Source: Actinomyces sp.
Lineage (GTDB): Bacteria > Actinomycetota > Actinomycetes > Actinomycetales > Actinomycetaceae
Direction: 5' to 3'
NCBI GenBank assembly: GCA_022649165.1
Contig: JALCNR010000003.1
Location: 1-64,000, forward strand
Length of the DNA stretch: 64,000 nt
Part shown: positions 1 through 10,005 of the stretch, one piece after another
Layout of the letters: the number at the start of each line of letters is the position of its first letter
How positions within the stretch are numbered: position 1 is the stretch's first letter
The notes under the pieces: model-generated
The model's input: the letters and a program-made list of their open reading frames with translations, nothing else
Databases searched by the model: none
What the model was told of the DNA's origin: nothing
Made by a program: the position numbers and the translations under genes

Positions 1-127
1 GCGGCGGACCTCGTCGACGGCGGCGGTGCCGAGCTTGACGACATGGAATGCGTCCAACACGGCCGTGGCGTCTTCGAGTTTGTCGTCGATCGCGGTCTTG
101 TATCCCGCGAACGGGTCCAACGCCGCG
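1..127 (-). pseudogene. ISL3-family transposase fragment (partial)
   Basis: The reverse strand is open across the whole segment, and the translation includes LDPFAGYKTAID followed by DAFHVVKL. That is the central DDE-domain signature of ISL3-family transposases, in which the FHVVKL block follows a catalytic Asp. Only about 42 codons lie in the window. The frame stops matching where the IS256-type element begins, near base 128, and the rest of the gene continues to the left of the window. Its other half is absent on the far side of the IS256 element, where murT lies instead, so the ISL3 gene is truncated rather than simply interrupted. Confidence 0.75.
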
Positions 128-155
128 GAGGGTGTCAGATGGTTTGTGTAAGGGG
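128..155 (+). repeat. IS256-type left terminal inverted repeat
   Basis: This end is imperfectly complementary to 1556-1583. The best-conserved block is TTTGTGTAAG at 143-152, and its partner occupies 1559-1568 in the opposite orientation. Confidence 0.65.
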
Positions 156-183
156 TGGTGCTCCCAACTGATCGGAGACACTG

Positions 184-1541
184 ATGACCATGATTGATAA
201 GCAGGAACGTGAGGAGCGGCGTCGGGCGCAGCGTGAGGGCGTGGAAGCGCTCGAAGCGTCGGGCGCGCTCGATGGCCTTTACGCGATGATCGACGCGGGC
301 GAGGTCCGCCTCGAGGGCAAGGATGGGTTGATCCAGCAGTTGATCAAAGCCGGCCTTGAGCGGGGCTTGCAGGCTGAGCTGACCGAGCACCTCGGCTACG
401 AGAAAGGCGACCCCGAGGCCTCGCTCCACGAGAACTCGCGGAACGGGTCGTCCGCGAAGACTGTCGCGACCAGTGTTGGTGATGTCGAGCTCGCGATTCC
501 TAGGGACCGTGATGGGTCGTTCACCCCAATGCTGGTGCCGAAAGGGTCGCGTCGCGTCGGGGGTCTGGATGACATGATTGTGTCGCTCTACGCGGGCGGG
601 ATGACCGTCCGCGATATCGAGCACCATCTGGTCTCCACGATCGGCACCGAGATCAGCGGGAGACGATCTCGAAGATCACCGACGAGGTCCTCGACGAGGT
701 GATGGCCTGGCAGCAGCGACCGTTGGAAGCGTTCTACCCGGTGATCTACCTGGACGCGATCATCGTGAAGGTCCGCGACGGCGCGCACGTGCGCAACAAG
801 GCCGCTCACATCGCTGTCGGTGTCGATATGGACGGCATCAAGCATGTCTTGGGGATCTGGATCCAGGCCACCGAGGGCGCGAAGTTCTGGGCCGGGGTCT
901 GCGCGCAACTGGCCAACCGAGGTGTTGAGGATGTCCTGATCGTCTGCGTGGATGGGCTGACCGGGTTCCCCGAAGCGATCGAGGCGACCTGGCCGCAGTC
1001 GACGGTCCAGACCTGCGTGGTGCATCTGATCCGCTCCGCGATGCGGTTTGTGAACTACAAGACCCGCAAGGCCGTCGCCGCGGCGCTGAAGCCGATCTAT
1101 CAAGCCGCCGACGAAGACACCGCTCTGGCAGCTCTGAGCGAGTTCGCCGCCTCCGAGCTCGGGCAGGCGAACCCGAACACGGTCCGCGTGTTCGAGGACG
1201 CCTGGGAAAGGTTCACCCCGTTCCTCGCGTTCCCACCGATGCTCAGGCGCGTGATCTACACCACGAACAGCATCGAGTCACTGAACTACCAGCTCCGGAA
1301 AGTCACGAAGAACCGGGGCCACTTCCCCTCCGACGACGCGGCCGTGAAGCTGCTCTGGCTCACGATCTGCAACATCGAAGACAAGCGCGCCCGCGACCGA
1401 CTCAAGGAACGCGGCCGAGCTCGCGGCGTCAAACGGAACGCGGAAGGACGCCTCGTCGAAGGCCAGACCACGACGAACTGGAAACAAGCCCTCGCGCAAC
1501 TCGCACTCGCCTACCCCGACCGAATCCAGCCCTACCTCTAA
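184..1541 (+). pseudogene. IS256-family (MULE-type DDE) transposase, frameshifted
   Basis: The mutator-type transposase is split into two reading frames. Frame one (184-702) carries the N-terminal DNA-binding half (GLQAELTEHLGYEKGD). Frame two supplies the DDE core from about base 660 to the stop at 1541. The core has YLDAIIVKVRDG (first Asp), VDGLTGFPEAI (second Asp), CVVHLIR and TNSIESLN (catalytic Glu). The frames switch at about 655-665: related proteins read straight through EIS-x-ETISKITDEV, so one base, probably a C before GGGAG, appears to be missing. A GGAG Shine-Dalgarno at 174-177 supports the ATG at 184. All catalytic residues are intact, so only the frameshift, or a sequencing error, keeps this from being a complete transposase. 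Programmed frameshifting is not typical of the family. Confidence 0.8.
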
Positions 1542-1555
1542 ACCCGAGCACATGC

Positions 1556-1583
1556 CCGCTTACACAAAAGACTTGACAAGCTC
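1556..1583 (-). repeat. IS256-type right terminal inverted repeat
   Basis: This is the partner of the left repeat. Read on the reverse strand it begins GAGCTTGTCA and runs into TTTTGTGTAAG. The murT reading frame resumes immediately outside it. Confidence 0.65.
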
Positions 1584-2002
1584 ACGCCGGGGTCAACGTC
1601 GCGGACCACCACCGGCAGGTGCATCTCGTCGACCTCAAGGGCGGCCAGCGGGGCGTCGGGCGTCGCCATGAGGGCCGTGACGATCCCCGAGGGCATGTTG
1701 TCGCCATTGGTGTTGGAGGCCACCCGGCCGGGAGCGGATCCCGACGGACCTGGGATCGCGGCCAGAGCGGCGCGCACCATCCGCGTCGTCGTCGACTTGC
1801 CGTTCGTCCCCGTCACGGTGACGCAGCGACGCCCTCGCGCGAGATCGGCGAGGACGCGGGGGGCCAGGGCCAGGGCCACCTCGCCCCCGATCATCCCCCC
1901 GGACCCACGCCCAAGCGCCCGGCTGGCCCCTCGCGCCAGGCGGCCGACAGCGACCGCCAGACGCGAACGCAGCAAGCGATGCACGGAGTCCTGCACGGTC
2001 AT
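1584..2002 (-). pseudogene. murT: MurT N-terminal fragment (lipid II isoglutaminyl synthase, Mur ligase subunit), truncated by IS256
   Basis: MurT, with the glutaminase GatD, amidates the D-Glu of lipid II. This fragment has the Mur-ligase P-loop VTGTNGKST (residues 63-71), then NTNGDNMPSGI and LEVDEMHLP, the arrangement seen in MurT proteins rather than MurC-F. It begins at an ATG at 2002, 42 bases downstream of hspR, and reads about 140 residues before hitting the IS256 right end. Full-length MurT is usually above 400 residues, so most of the central domain and the C-terminal domain that contacts GatD are missing. No gatD is visible here. A second functional murT-gatD pair may exist elsewhere. 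The MurT assignment is firm, while its place downstream of hspR is unusual. Confidence 0.75.
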
Positions 2003-2044
2003 GGGGGCACACTAGATGATCGGCCCCCTGGGGTGCGCGCACGC

Positions 2045-2665
2045 TCAGCCGTCGCTGGCGGCGCCCTCGATGATGCGGGCCGTCGCCGTGCCCGGCCGGC
2101 TCTCCAGCATCCGGCCGTTCAGGAGGCTCCTGCGCATGCGCAGAGCCGCCGCGACGGCCTGGAGGTTGAAGGCCTCCCACGGGTCCCACGGCACGAGGGC
2201 GCCAGCCCCCTCGGGGGGCTGGGCCGAAGCGTCCGGCGCCCACATGCGTTCACCCCGCCGCAGGGAGGACACCTCGCCAGAGGAGGAGGCCGCGAAGACG
2301 CGGTCCTGGCGCTCCTCGAACCGCGCCAGACGGATCCTCAACGAGGACCGCTCGGCCTCCAGGATCTCGACGCGGCGCTGGAGCTCCATGATGCGCTGGA
2401 TGCCCGCCAGGTTGATGCCGTCCTCCTGGGACATGCGCTGGACGTCGCGCAGACGCTGGATGTCCCGGCTGGAGTAGCGGCGCCCCCGGCCCTTCGTCCG
2501 TGCGGGCGTGACCAGGCCCAGTCGGTCGTACTGACGCAGGGTCTGGGGGTGCATGCCGGCCAGCTCCGCGGCCACCGAGATCACGAAGACAGGCTGGGCG
2601 GACGGCGCCGGCGCCTCATCGCCGGCACCGGCGCCGGGCCCTGCTCCCGCTGCCCGTGAGGCCAT
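2045..2665 (-). CDS. hspR: HspR, MerR-family heat-shock repressor
   Basis: HspR is the DnaK-dependent repressor of actinobacterial heat-shock genes and binds HAIR sites. Residues 27-95 form a MerR winged helix (ISVAAELAGMHPQTLRQYDR, then GRGRRYSSRDIQ). A heptad-like coiled coil follows (about 95-125, LQRRVEILEAERSSLRIRL), then a longer, less conserved tail. The chosen ATG at 2665 is preceded by GGAGGGAG; an upstream in-frame GTG at 2719 would add 18 residues. It is the fourth gene after dnaK, grpE and dnaJ, the classic autoregulated order. HAIR operators occur upstream of dnaK and of hsp20 in this window. Confidence 0.92.
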   Translation of the reverse strand: MASRAAGAGPGAGAGDEAPAPSAQPVFVISVAAELAGMHPQTLRQYDRLGLVTPARTKGRGRRYSSRDIQRLRDVQRMSQEDGINLAGIQRIMELQRRVEILEAERSSLRIRLARFEERQDRVFAASSSGEVSSLRRGERMWAPDASAQPPEGAGALVPWDPWEAFNLQAVAAALRMRRSLLNGRMLESRPGTATARIIEGAASDG

Positions 2666-2750
2666 CCTCCTCGTCTCCCTCCGAGTCGTCTCCTGCACTG
2701 TCCGCCCCGGCCCCGTCACCCCGACCGGGGCGGCGGAAGGGCGCCGGTGC

Positions 2751-3800
2751 TCATGCCTTCGCGCGTTCGGCCAGTCCCTCGCGGGGATCCCAGTCGCCGA
2801 GCGACCGGGCGAGCTCCTCCACGGCCCCGCGCTGATCGCGGGTCAGGGGCTTCGGGCCCGTCACCTCGATCTCGACGAGGAGGTCGCCGACGGAGCGGCC
2901 GCGGCGGACGCCGCGACGGCGCAGGCGCAGCACCGACCCGGAGCTCGTGCCCGCCGGCACCTTCAGCGCGACCGCGCTCCCGTCCGGCAGCGGGACCTGG
3001 ACCTTTGCGCCCAGCGCCGCCTCCGGATAAGACACCGGCAGGTGCATCCGCAGGTCGTCGCCGTCACGGGAGTACACCGGGTGCGGCTCGACGCGGATGG
3101 CGACCACCAGGTCGCCGGCCGGCCCGCCCCCCGCGCCCGGCCGGCCCTTGCCGCGCAGGCGGATCTTCTGGCCGTCGCGCACGCCGGCGGGGATGCGCAC
3201 GGTCATGGAGTCGCCCTCGACGCTCATGCGCACGGTCGCGCCCTCGAGCGCCTGGCGGAAGGACAGCGACGTGGAGGCGCGCAGGTCGCCTCCCGGTCGT
3301 GCCGCCGGGGAGGCGAATCCCGTCCGCTGGCTGGCGCCGCCCATGCCCGCCCCGAAGGGCGCCGTGCGCCCGCCGGCGGAGCCCGCCCCGCCGAAGAGGT
3401 TGGACAGCAGATCCTCGAAGTCGGCGCCGCCCGCCCCCGTGCCGGTGGTCGAGTAGCGCACGCGAGCGGCTCCGGGGCCGCCGCCGAACATCGCGGAGAA
3501 GACGTCCTCGAAACCCCCGGCGCCTCCCGAGCCCGCCGGGCCCGCGGAGAAGCGGGCTCCCCCGCCGGCCATCGCGCGGATCGCGTCGTATTGTTTGCGC
3601 TGCTCGGGATCGGAGAGCACCGCGTAGGCCTCGCCGATCTCCTTGAACTTCTCCTCGGCCTTCGCGTCGCCCGGATTCTGGTCCGGGTGCCACTTCCGGG
3701 CGAGCTTGCGATAGGCCTTCTTGACGGCGTCCGCGCTCGCGTCCTTCGGGACGCCCAGCGTCTGGTAGAAGTCCTTCTCCAACCAGTCCTGTCCGCTCAC
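2751..3800 (-). CDS. dnaJ: DnaJ-type co-chaperone without zinc fingers (CbpA-like)
   Basis: This J-protein stimulates DnaK ATP hydrolysis and delivers substrates. The J domain covers roughly residues 9-75, with the HPD triad at 38-40. A Gly/Phe-rich linker (about 78-155) follows, then the two beta-sandwich substrate-binding domains (about 165-349; [39 protein letters not shown]). The CxxCxGxG zinc repeats of classical DnaJ are missing and I see no cysteine at all. By architecture it is a type II/CbpA protein, although it occupies the dnaJ slot between grpE and hspR. The start is a GTG, and the gap from grpE is 60 bases. Confidence 0.92.
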   Translation of the reverse strand: MSGQDWLEKDFYQTLGVPKDASADAVKKAYRKLARKWHPDQNPGDAKAEEKFKEIGEAYAVLSDPEQRKQYDAIRAMAGGGARFSAGPAGSGGAGGFEDVFSAMFGGGPGAARVRYSTTGTGAGGADFEDLLSNLFGGAGSAGGRTAPFGAGMGGASQRTGFASPAARPGGDLRASTSLSFRQALEGATVRMSVEGDSMTVRIPAGVRDGQKIRLRGKGRPGAGGGPAGDLVVAIRVEPHPVYSRDGDDLRMHLPVSYPEAALGAKVQVPLPDGSAVALKVPAGTSSGSVLRLRRRGVRRGRSVGDLLVEIEVTGPKPLTRDQRGAVEELARSLGDWDPREGLAERAKA

Positions 3801-3860
3801 CGCATCTCACCCCCTCTGTTGTCTGTCATGTTGGAATCGGATCGATCGTGGAAGGCGGCC

Positions 3861-4579
3861 TCACTGCGGGTTGTGGACCATCACCTTGGCCGCGCGCAGA
3901 ATCCTCTCGCCCATCCGGTAGCCCGGCTGGAGGACCTGTCCCACCACGGGATGGTCGGCCTCGGGACTGGCCTGCGCGAGGAGCGCCTCGTGGATCTGCG
4001 GGTCGAAGTCGTCGCCGGCCTCGCCGTAGCGCTCCAGCGCGAAGCGGGTGCCCAGGGTCTCCTCCAGTTTCCTGGCGATCGCGGCGAACGGCCCGTCCGT
4101 CAGCTCCCCGTGGCTGCGTGCGGCGTCGATGTCGTCGAGGACGCTGATGAGCGCCGAGACGACCTCCTCCTGCCCCGCGACGCGCGCCTGGGAGGCGGCC
4201 TCCTTCGAGCGGCGCACGTAGTTCCCGTACTCCTGGTTGAGGTTGTACAGGTCGGCTCTGGCGTGGGCCAGGTCGTCGCCCAGCTTGTCCACCTGGGCGA
4301 CGGCCGCGGCGAGCTCGGAGTCCTCCACGTCCTCCTCGAAGGCCGACATGTCCGGCGCCGCGCCCTGCGGCGAGGCAGGGCCGTCCTCGTCCGCCTGCCG
4401 CCCGGACGAGGGCGAGGCCTCGCCGGCGGGAGGCTCCCCCTGCGCGGGGGCCGCCTCCGCCGCGTCCGCCGGATCCGGAGTCGTCGAGCCGACGTCACCC
4501 GGCCCGGCGGCCGACGGGTCCGCCGACCCGTCCGGCTCCGGCCCGGGCGCCGGGTCGTCGCGCCGATGCGGGTCCTCTG

Positions 4580-4583
<4 letters not shown>
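3861..4583 (-). CDS. grpE: GrpE nucleotide-exchange factor
   Basis: GrpE releases ADP from DnaK. The 240-residue protein starts with about 75 residues of low-complexity acidic/Pro/Ala sequence. It continues as the long helix ([20 protein letters not shown]) and ends in the compact beta domain containing [13 protein letters not shown] and [16 protein letters not shown], which are hallmark GrpE segments. The GTG start overlaps the dnaK stop in a four-base GTGA, so translation of the two is probably coupled. It belongs to the dnaK-grpE-dnaJ-hspR operon and is controlled from the HAIR promoter upstream of dnaK. Confidence 0.95.
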
Positions 4584-6451
<1,868 letters not shown>

Positions 6452-6526
6452 GTCTGATGTTCCTTTCGTGCGGCCGCCCGGCGGACCCCGCTGTGGCGGC
6501 GATCCCGCAGCCGTTCGAGATGTATG

Positions 6527-6547
6527 CTTGAGTCTGTTGCACTCAAG
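6527..6547. promoter_or_regulatory. HAIR operator 1 of dnaK (HspR site, perfect)
   Basis: The sequence is CTTGAGT, seven bases, then ACTCAAG, an exact match to the HspR-associated inverted repeat. It lies about 75 bases upstream of the dnaK start and covers the predicted transcription start. Confidence 0.92.
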
Positions 6548-6574
6548 CCTAGAGGTTCGGATGCGGTGTGGCAA
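6546..6574 (-). promoter_or_regulatory. dnaK promoter (TTGCCA-N17-TAGGCT)
   Basis: Read on the reverse strand there is TTGCCA (6574-6569), a 17-base spacer and TAGGCT (6551-6546). The -10 abuts and partly overlaps HAIR 1, so the start point would fall inside the operator. That is the layout expected for HspR repression. Confidence 0.6.
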
Positions 6575-6589
6575 GCGCGGACGCTCAGA

Positions 6590-6610
6590 CTTGAGTCTCA
6601 TGTACTCAAC
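6590..6610. promoter_or_regulatory. HAIR operator 2 of dnaK (one mismatch)
   Basis: CTTGAGT, seven bases, then ACTCAAC. It lies upstream of the dnaK -35 and between dnaK and the divergent ohrR-like gene. Its spacing from site 1, 63 bases centre to centre, is close to six helical turns. Confidence 0.85.
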
Positions 6611-6733
6611 TCTGGACGCGGGCATCTCATTCCCCGCCCGTCGGAGGCGCCTGCCGGACTCGCCCTCGACAGACGCGCCGACGCCCCCGGCCCGGACGTC
6701 CCCGCTCTTTTTGCGCGCAACCGACCAGAATGC

Positions 6734-6739
6734 GATACT
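6734..6739 (+). promoter_or_regulatory. -10 element of ohrR-like gene (leaderless layout)
   Basis: GATACT ends seven bases before the ATG at 6747 and there is no Shine-Dalgarno, consistent with a leaderless transcript. Confidence 0.45.
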
Positions 6740-6746
6740 GCGCGGC

Positions 6747-7349
6747 ATGGGCACGTCACATGCGTTGTCGGGACCCGGACCCGCCTGGCGCGGGGCGGGG
6801 ACGCCCGAAGGAGAGGCCGCTCCCCCCGGGGAGGCCGCCAGATCCGACACCTTCCCCCGCAGCCCGCTGCCCGTGGTGCACGACTCGCCGCTGAACGATC
6901 CGAAACCGGATGCGACTCTGCTGGACCGCCAGGTGTGCTTCTCCCTGTATCGCGCCTCCCACGCCCTGAGCGCGGTCTACCGATCCATCCTGGATCCCTA
7001 CGGCCTCACCTTCCCCCAGTACCTGGTGATGCTCGCCCTGTGGGACCGCGACGGAGTCCCGGTCCGCGACCTGTCGGACCGCGTGTGCCTGGACTCCGGG
7101 ACGCTCTCGCCCCTGCTCCGCCGGCTCACCCAGCATGGACTGGTCCTGCGGACCCGCGACCGCTCCGACGAGCGCCGCGTGGTCATCACCCTCACCGAGC
7201 GCGGGGACGCGATGCGCGTCCACGCCCAGGAGATCCAGGAGCAGCTCCTCTCCGCCACCGGCCTCGACGCCGACGAGTTGTTCACCCTGCGGTCGCTGTC
7301 GACGAAGCTCGCCGACACGACCATCGCGCCCCACCGGCCCCCGCACTGA
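6747..7349 (+). CDS. OhrR-like MarR-family regulator
   Basis: This is a 200-residue MarR-family protein. The segment from about residue 62 ([19 protein letters not shown]) through [26 protein letters not shown] and [15 protein letters not shown] matches the OhrR branch, which senses organic peroxides through an N-terminal cysteine, here Cys64. The first 55 residues are a Pro/Gly/Ala-rich extension not usual in OhrR. The ATG is favoured because a GATACT hexamer lies seven bases upstream. It is divergent from dnaK. The likely target, an Ohr peroxidase gene, lies about 6 kb away at 12892-13332 rather than next door. Confidence 0.75.
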   Translation: MGTSHALSGPGPAWRGAGTPEGEAAPPGEAARSDTFPRSPLPVVHDSPLNDPKPDATLLDRQVCFSLYRASHALSAVYRSILDPYGLTFPQYLVMLALWDRDGVPVRDLSDRVCLDSGTLSPLLRRLTQHGLVLRTRDRSDERRVVITLTERGDAMRVHAQEIQEQLLSATGLDADELFTLRSLSTKLADTTIAPHRPPH

Positions 7350-7372
7350 CCGCCGCCCGTCCCGCGCCATGG

Positions 7373-7378
7373 GACAAT
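7373..7378 (+). promoter_or_regulatory. -10 element of RNA uracil methyltransferase gene
   Basis: GACAAT sits six bases before the GTG at 7385, and there is no Shine-Dalgarno, which suggests a leaderless transcript. Confidence 0.4.
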
Positions 7379-7384
7379 CACCGC

Positions 7385-8572
7385 GTGGAGTGCGCGTACC
7401 ACCGCTCGGGAGCCTGTCGATCGTGCACCTGGATCGCGCGTCCCTACGCCGAGCAGGTCGCCGCCAAGCAGGACGCGGTCGTGCGCGCACTCGCCGCCGC
7501 CGGCGTGACCGGCGCGGAGGGGATCGCCTGGCTCCCCCCGGCCACCTCGGCGCCCGCCGGATTCCGGACCAAGGCGAAGATGGCGGTGGGCGGGACCACC
7601 GACCGGCCGACGCTCGGCGTCCTCGACGCCGAACTGCGCGGCGTCGACCTCAGCGCATGCCCGATCATGGCGCCCCCGCTGACCGGCGCCATGCCCGGCC
7701 TCTCGCGGTTCATCCGCCGGACGGGCCTCCTCCCCTATGACGTGCCCCGCCGCCGCGGGGAGCTCAAGTACATCCTCGCGACCTGCGCCGACGACGGCGC
7801 CCTGCTGATCCGGTTCGTCCTGCGCTCCCGCCGCCAGCTGGGCACGCTGCGACGCGGCCTGCCCCTCCTGCGCGAGCTCGTCCCCGGCGCGACTGTCGTC
7901 ACCGCGAACATCCACCCCACCCACGAGGCCATCATCGAGGGCCCCGAGGAGGTCGTCCTCACCGACGCGGCCACCCTGCCGATGCCCGTCGGGGACGTCG
8001 TGCTGCGCGTCGGGCCGCGCAGCTTCACCCAGACGAACACCGCCGTCGCCTCGCAGCTGTATCGTCAGGCGTCCGCCTGGCTCACCGGGAGGGCGCCCGC
8101 CGGCGGCACCGACGGCGCAGCCCCGGGGGCGCCGCGCGAGCTGTGGGACCTCTACTGCGGGGTCGGGGGTTTCGCCCTGCACGCGGCGAGCGCCGGCGTG
8201 CCCGCCGTCACCGGGATCGAGATCTCCGGTCAGGCCATCGACTCCGCGCGCGAAGCCGCCGCTGGTCTGGGACTGGCGCCGGAGGCCGTCCGCTTCGTCG
8301 CGGCGGACGCCACGCGCTGGGCCCGCTCGCAGGGCCGCGCCCCCGACGCCGTCGTGGTCAATCCCCCGCGCCGGGGCATCGGGGAGGATCTGGCCCGGTG
8401 GCTCGACGGATCGGGGGTCGCCCGCGTGGTCTACAGCTCCTGCTTCCCAGCGACCCTCGCCAGCGACCTGGCGGCCATGCCCCGCCTCCGCCCCGTCTCC
8501 GCCCGGCTGTTCGACATGTTCCCCCACACCGCCCATACCGAGGTCGCGGTCCTCCTCCGACGCGCCGCCTGA
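7385..8572 (+). CDS. RlmC/RumA/TrmA-type RNA m5U methyltransferase
   Basis: The 395-residue SAM-dependent enzyme belongs to the RNA uracil-C5 methyltransferase family, whose bacterial members modify 23S rRNA or tRNA. Cys3, Cys11, Cys14 and Cys92 fit the four ligands of the family's [4Fe-4S] cluster. The Rossmann half carries DLYCGVGGFALHAA (SAM), VVNPPRRGIG and the catalytic Cys353 in YSSC. It lacks the N-terminal TRAM domain of RumA, so it is closest to RlmC. The open frame extends upstream to 6524, but the conserved protein begins at the GTG at 7385. Which RNA position it modifies cannot be told from sequence. Confidence 0.88.
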   Translation: MECAYHRSGACRSCTWIARPYAEQVAAKQDAVVRALAAAGVTGAEGIAWLPPATSAPAGFRTKAKMAVGGTTDRPTLGVLDAELRGVDLSACPIMAPPLTGAMPGLSRFIRRTGLLPYDVPRRRGELKYILATCADDGALLIRFVLRSRRQLGTLRRGLPLLRELVPGATVVTANIHPTHEAIIEGPEEVVLTDAATLPMPVGDVVLRVGPRSFTQTNTAVASQLYRQASAWLTGRAPAGGTDGAAPGAPRELWDLYCGVGGFALHAASAGVPAVTGIEISGQAIDSAREAAAGLGLAPEAVRFVAADATRWARSQGRAPDAVVVNPPRRGIGEDLARWLDGSGVARVVYSSCFPATLASDLAAMPRLRPVSARLFDMFPHTAHTEVAVLLRRAA

Positions 8573-8701
8573 GCGCCTCCGCCCCGGCATCGGAACGCCG
8601 GCCCGACCCGAGGGAAGCGCCGTCGTCCCCGGAGCCTCCTCCACAGGTTCGCCACAGCAGGGCCACATTGCGCGCCGAGGTCCGCCGGGAAGCCTGTGAC
8701 C

Positions 8702-9391
8702 ATGACCGATGACCGCTCAGCGGGCGCCTCCTCCTGCCCTCCGACACGCCTCCGCGCCACCGCGCCCCAGACGGAGGGCCCGGCCGTCGTCCTCATCCCC
8801 GTCTTCCGTCCCGGCCAGCGGCTGGTGGACCTGGTCGGGGCGCTCCGCCGCAGCACCGCCGACCCGCCCGTGGTCGTCGTCGACGACGGGTCGGCTCCCG
8901 GCCGGCGAGGGTTCCTCGACGCGGCGCGGGCGGCCGGGGCGGAGGTCGTCGTCCGCTCCCGGCACGGCGGCAGGAGGCGGGCCCTGCGGACGGGCCTCGC
9001 CCACGTCGTCGACGTCTACCCCGGGCGGGGCGTGATCGCGGCCGACGCCGACGGGCGGTCCACCGTGGACGACATCCTGTGCGTGGGCGCCGTCCTGGCC
9101 CGGATGGGCAGGATCACGCTCGCGGTGCGCGAGGCCTCCGACGGGACGCTCCGGCGTCGGCATCTCGGCGATGCGGCCGCGAGCCTCGCCGCAGGCCGCG
9201 GGCGGATCGCGGACGCGCCCACAGGCCTGTGCGGGGTGCCCGCGGACCAGGTGGCGTGGCTGTCCACGGCGGGGGCAAGCCGCCTGGGCCTGGCCCTAGC
9301 GGGGCGCCGGTCCCCGGTGGTCCGGGTCCCGATCCGCCTGCCCGCCGAATCGCGGGACTCTCAGCGAACCGCGGACCTCGCGCCGAACTGA
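8702..9391 (+). CDS. GT2-like glycosyltransferase family protein
   Basis: The roughly 229-residue protein has a GT-A type N-terminal fold: VVLIPVFRPGQRLVDLVGAL, then VVVVDDGSAPGRRGFL and, further on, GVIAADADG. These are the nucleotide-binding strand and the DxD-like metal site of family 2 glycosyltransferases such as dolichyl-phosphate mannosyl transferases. It has no obvious transmembrane anchor and its C-terminal half is poorly conserved and short, so it may be degenerate or act on an unusual substrate. An in-frame GTG at 8696 is an alternative start. No cell-wall or polysaccharide genes adjoin it, so its acceptor is unknown. Confidence 0.6.
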   Translation: MTDDRSAGASSCPPTRLRATAPQTEGPAVVLIPVFRPGQRLVDLVGALRRSTADPPVVVVDDGSAPGRRGFLDAARAAGAEVVVRSRHGGRRRALRTGLAHVVDVYPGRGVIAADADGRSTVDDILCVGAVLARMGRITLAVREASDGTLRRRHLGDAAASLAAGRGRIADAPTGLCGVPADQVAWLSTAGASRLGLALAGRRSPVVRVPIRLPAESRDSQRTADLAPN

Positions 9392-9444
9392 GGCGGCACA
9401 GCGCCTCGGCTCGGTGAGAACCCCTGGACTCCGCGCCGACCCTC

Positions 9445-9450
9445 TAGACT
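9445..9450 (+). promoter_or_regulatory. -10 element of GNAT gene
   Basis: TAGACT lies 29 bases before the ATG at 9480, leaving a short leader that contains a GAGGAG ribosome-binding site. Confidence 0.4.
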
Positions 9451-9479
9451 CGACGCGCACACATCACACGAGGAGCGCC

Positions 9480-9932
9480 ATGTCCGTCGAACTCGTCACA
9501 TCCTCCACCCCGGAACTCGTCCAGGCCCTGTCGCGCCTGATCCCGCAGCTCTCCCGCACCGCCGCGCCGCTGGACGCCCCGGGGGTCGAGCGCCTCGTCT
9601 CCCAGCAGAGCGTCCATCTCCTCGCCTTCCGCCCCGACGGGCCCGACGGCGACGGCGCGGGCCCCATCCTCGGGATGCTCTCGCTGGCCGTCTTCGAGAT
9701 CCCGACCGGCCTGCGCGCCTGGATCGAGGACGTCGTCGTCGACCAGGCGGCGCGCGGCCAGGGTGCCGGGCAGCGGCTCGTCGAGGCGGCGCTCGCCCAC
9801 GCCCGGTCCCTGGGGTGCCGGACCGTCGACCTCACCTCGCGTCCCTCGCGGGAGGCCGCCAACCGGCTCTACCGGCGCTGCGGGTTCGTCCAGCGCGAGA
9901 CGAACGTCTACCGCTTCGCCCTGGAGAGCTGA
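9480..9932 (+). CDS. GNAT-family N-acetyltransferase
   Basis: This is a 150-residue GCN5-related acetyltransferase. The acetyl-CoA loop is in DQAARGQGAGQRLVEAAL (the R/Q-x-x-G-x-G/A signature). It follows the strand AWIEDVVVD, and motif B with the terminal NRLYRRCGFVQRETNVYRF is typical. The start is fixed by the GAGGAGCGCC ribosome-binding site in front of the ATG. The open frame upstream to 9414 is not supported. Substrate unknown; the family acetylates small amines, antibiotics or proteins. It stands alone between a GT2-like gene and a convergent MarR gene. Confidence 0.85.
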   Translation: MSVELVTSSTPELVQALSRLIPQLSRTAAPLDAPGVERLVSQQSVHLLAFRPDGPDGDGAGPILGMLSLAVFEIPTGLRAWIEDVVVDQAARGQGAGQRLVEAALAHARSLGCRTVDLTSRPSREAANRLYRRCGFVQRETNVYRFALES

Positions 9933-10005
9933 CTGCCCCGGACGCGGGCTCCCCGCAGGCGCTCCGCGACGAGGGCGGCCCTGACGGCCCGGCGAATGGG
10001 CCGGA

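Larger units (their letters stand above)
128..1583 (+). mobile_element. IS256-family insertion sequence (about 1.46 kb)
   Basis: A 1.46-kb unit holds one IS256-type transposase gene and is bordered by imperfect terminal inverted repeats. The left end (128-155) and the reverse complement of the right end (1556-1583) share GAG, GTCA and a TTTGTGTAAG block in register. As in IS256, that block lies about 15 bases inside the element. The ends were placed by aligning the two repeats, so each could be off by a few bases. The left flank is an ISL3 transposase and the right flank is murT, so the flanks do not come from one interrupted gene. Confidence 0.8.

Noticed and set aside
120..1591. Eight-base target-site duplication flanking IS256 (acgccgcg / acgccggg)
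   Set aside because: One mismatch, GC-rich sequence and non-matching flanking genes make chance similarity plausible; not annotated as a duplication.
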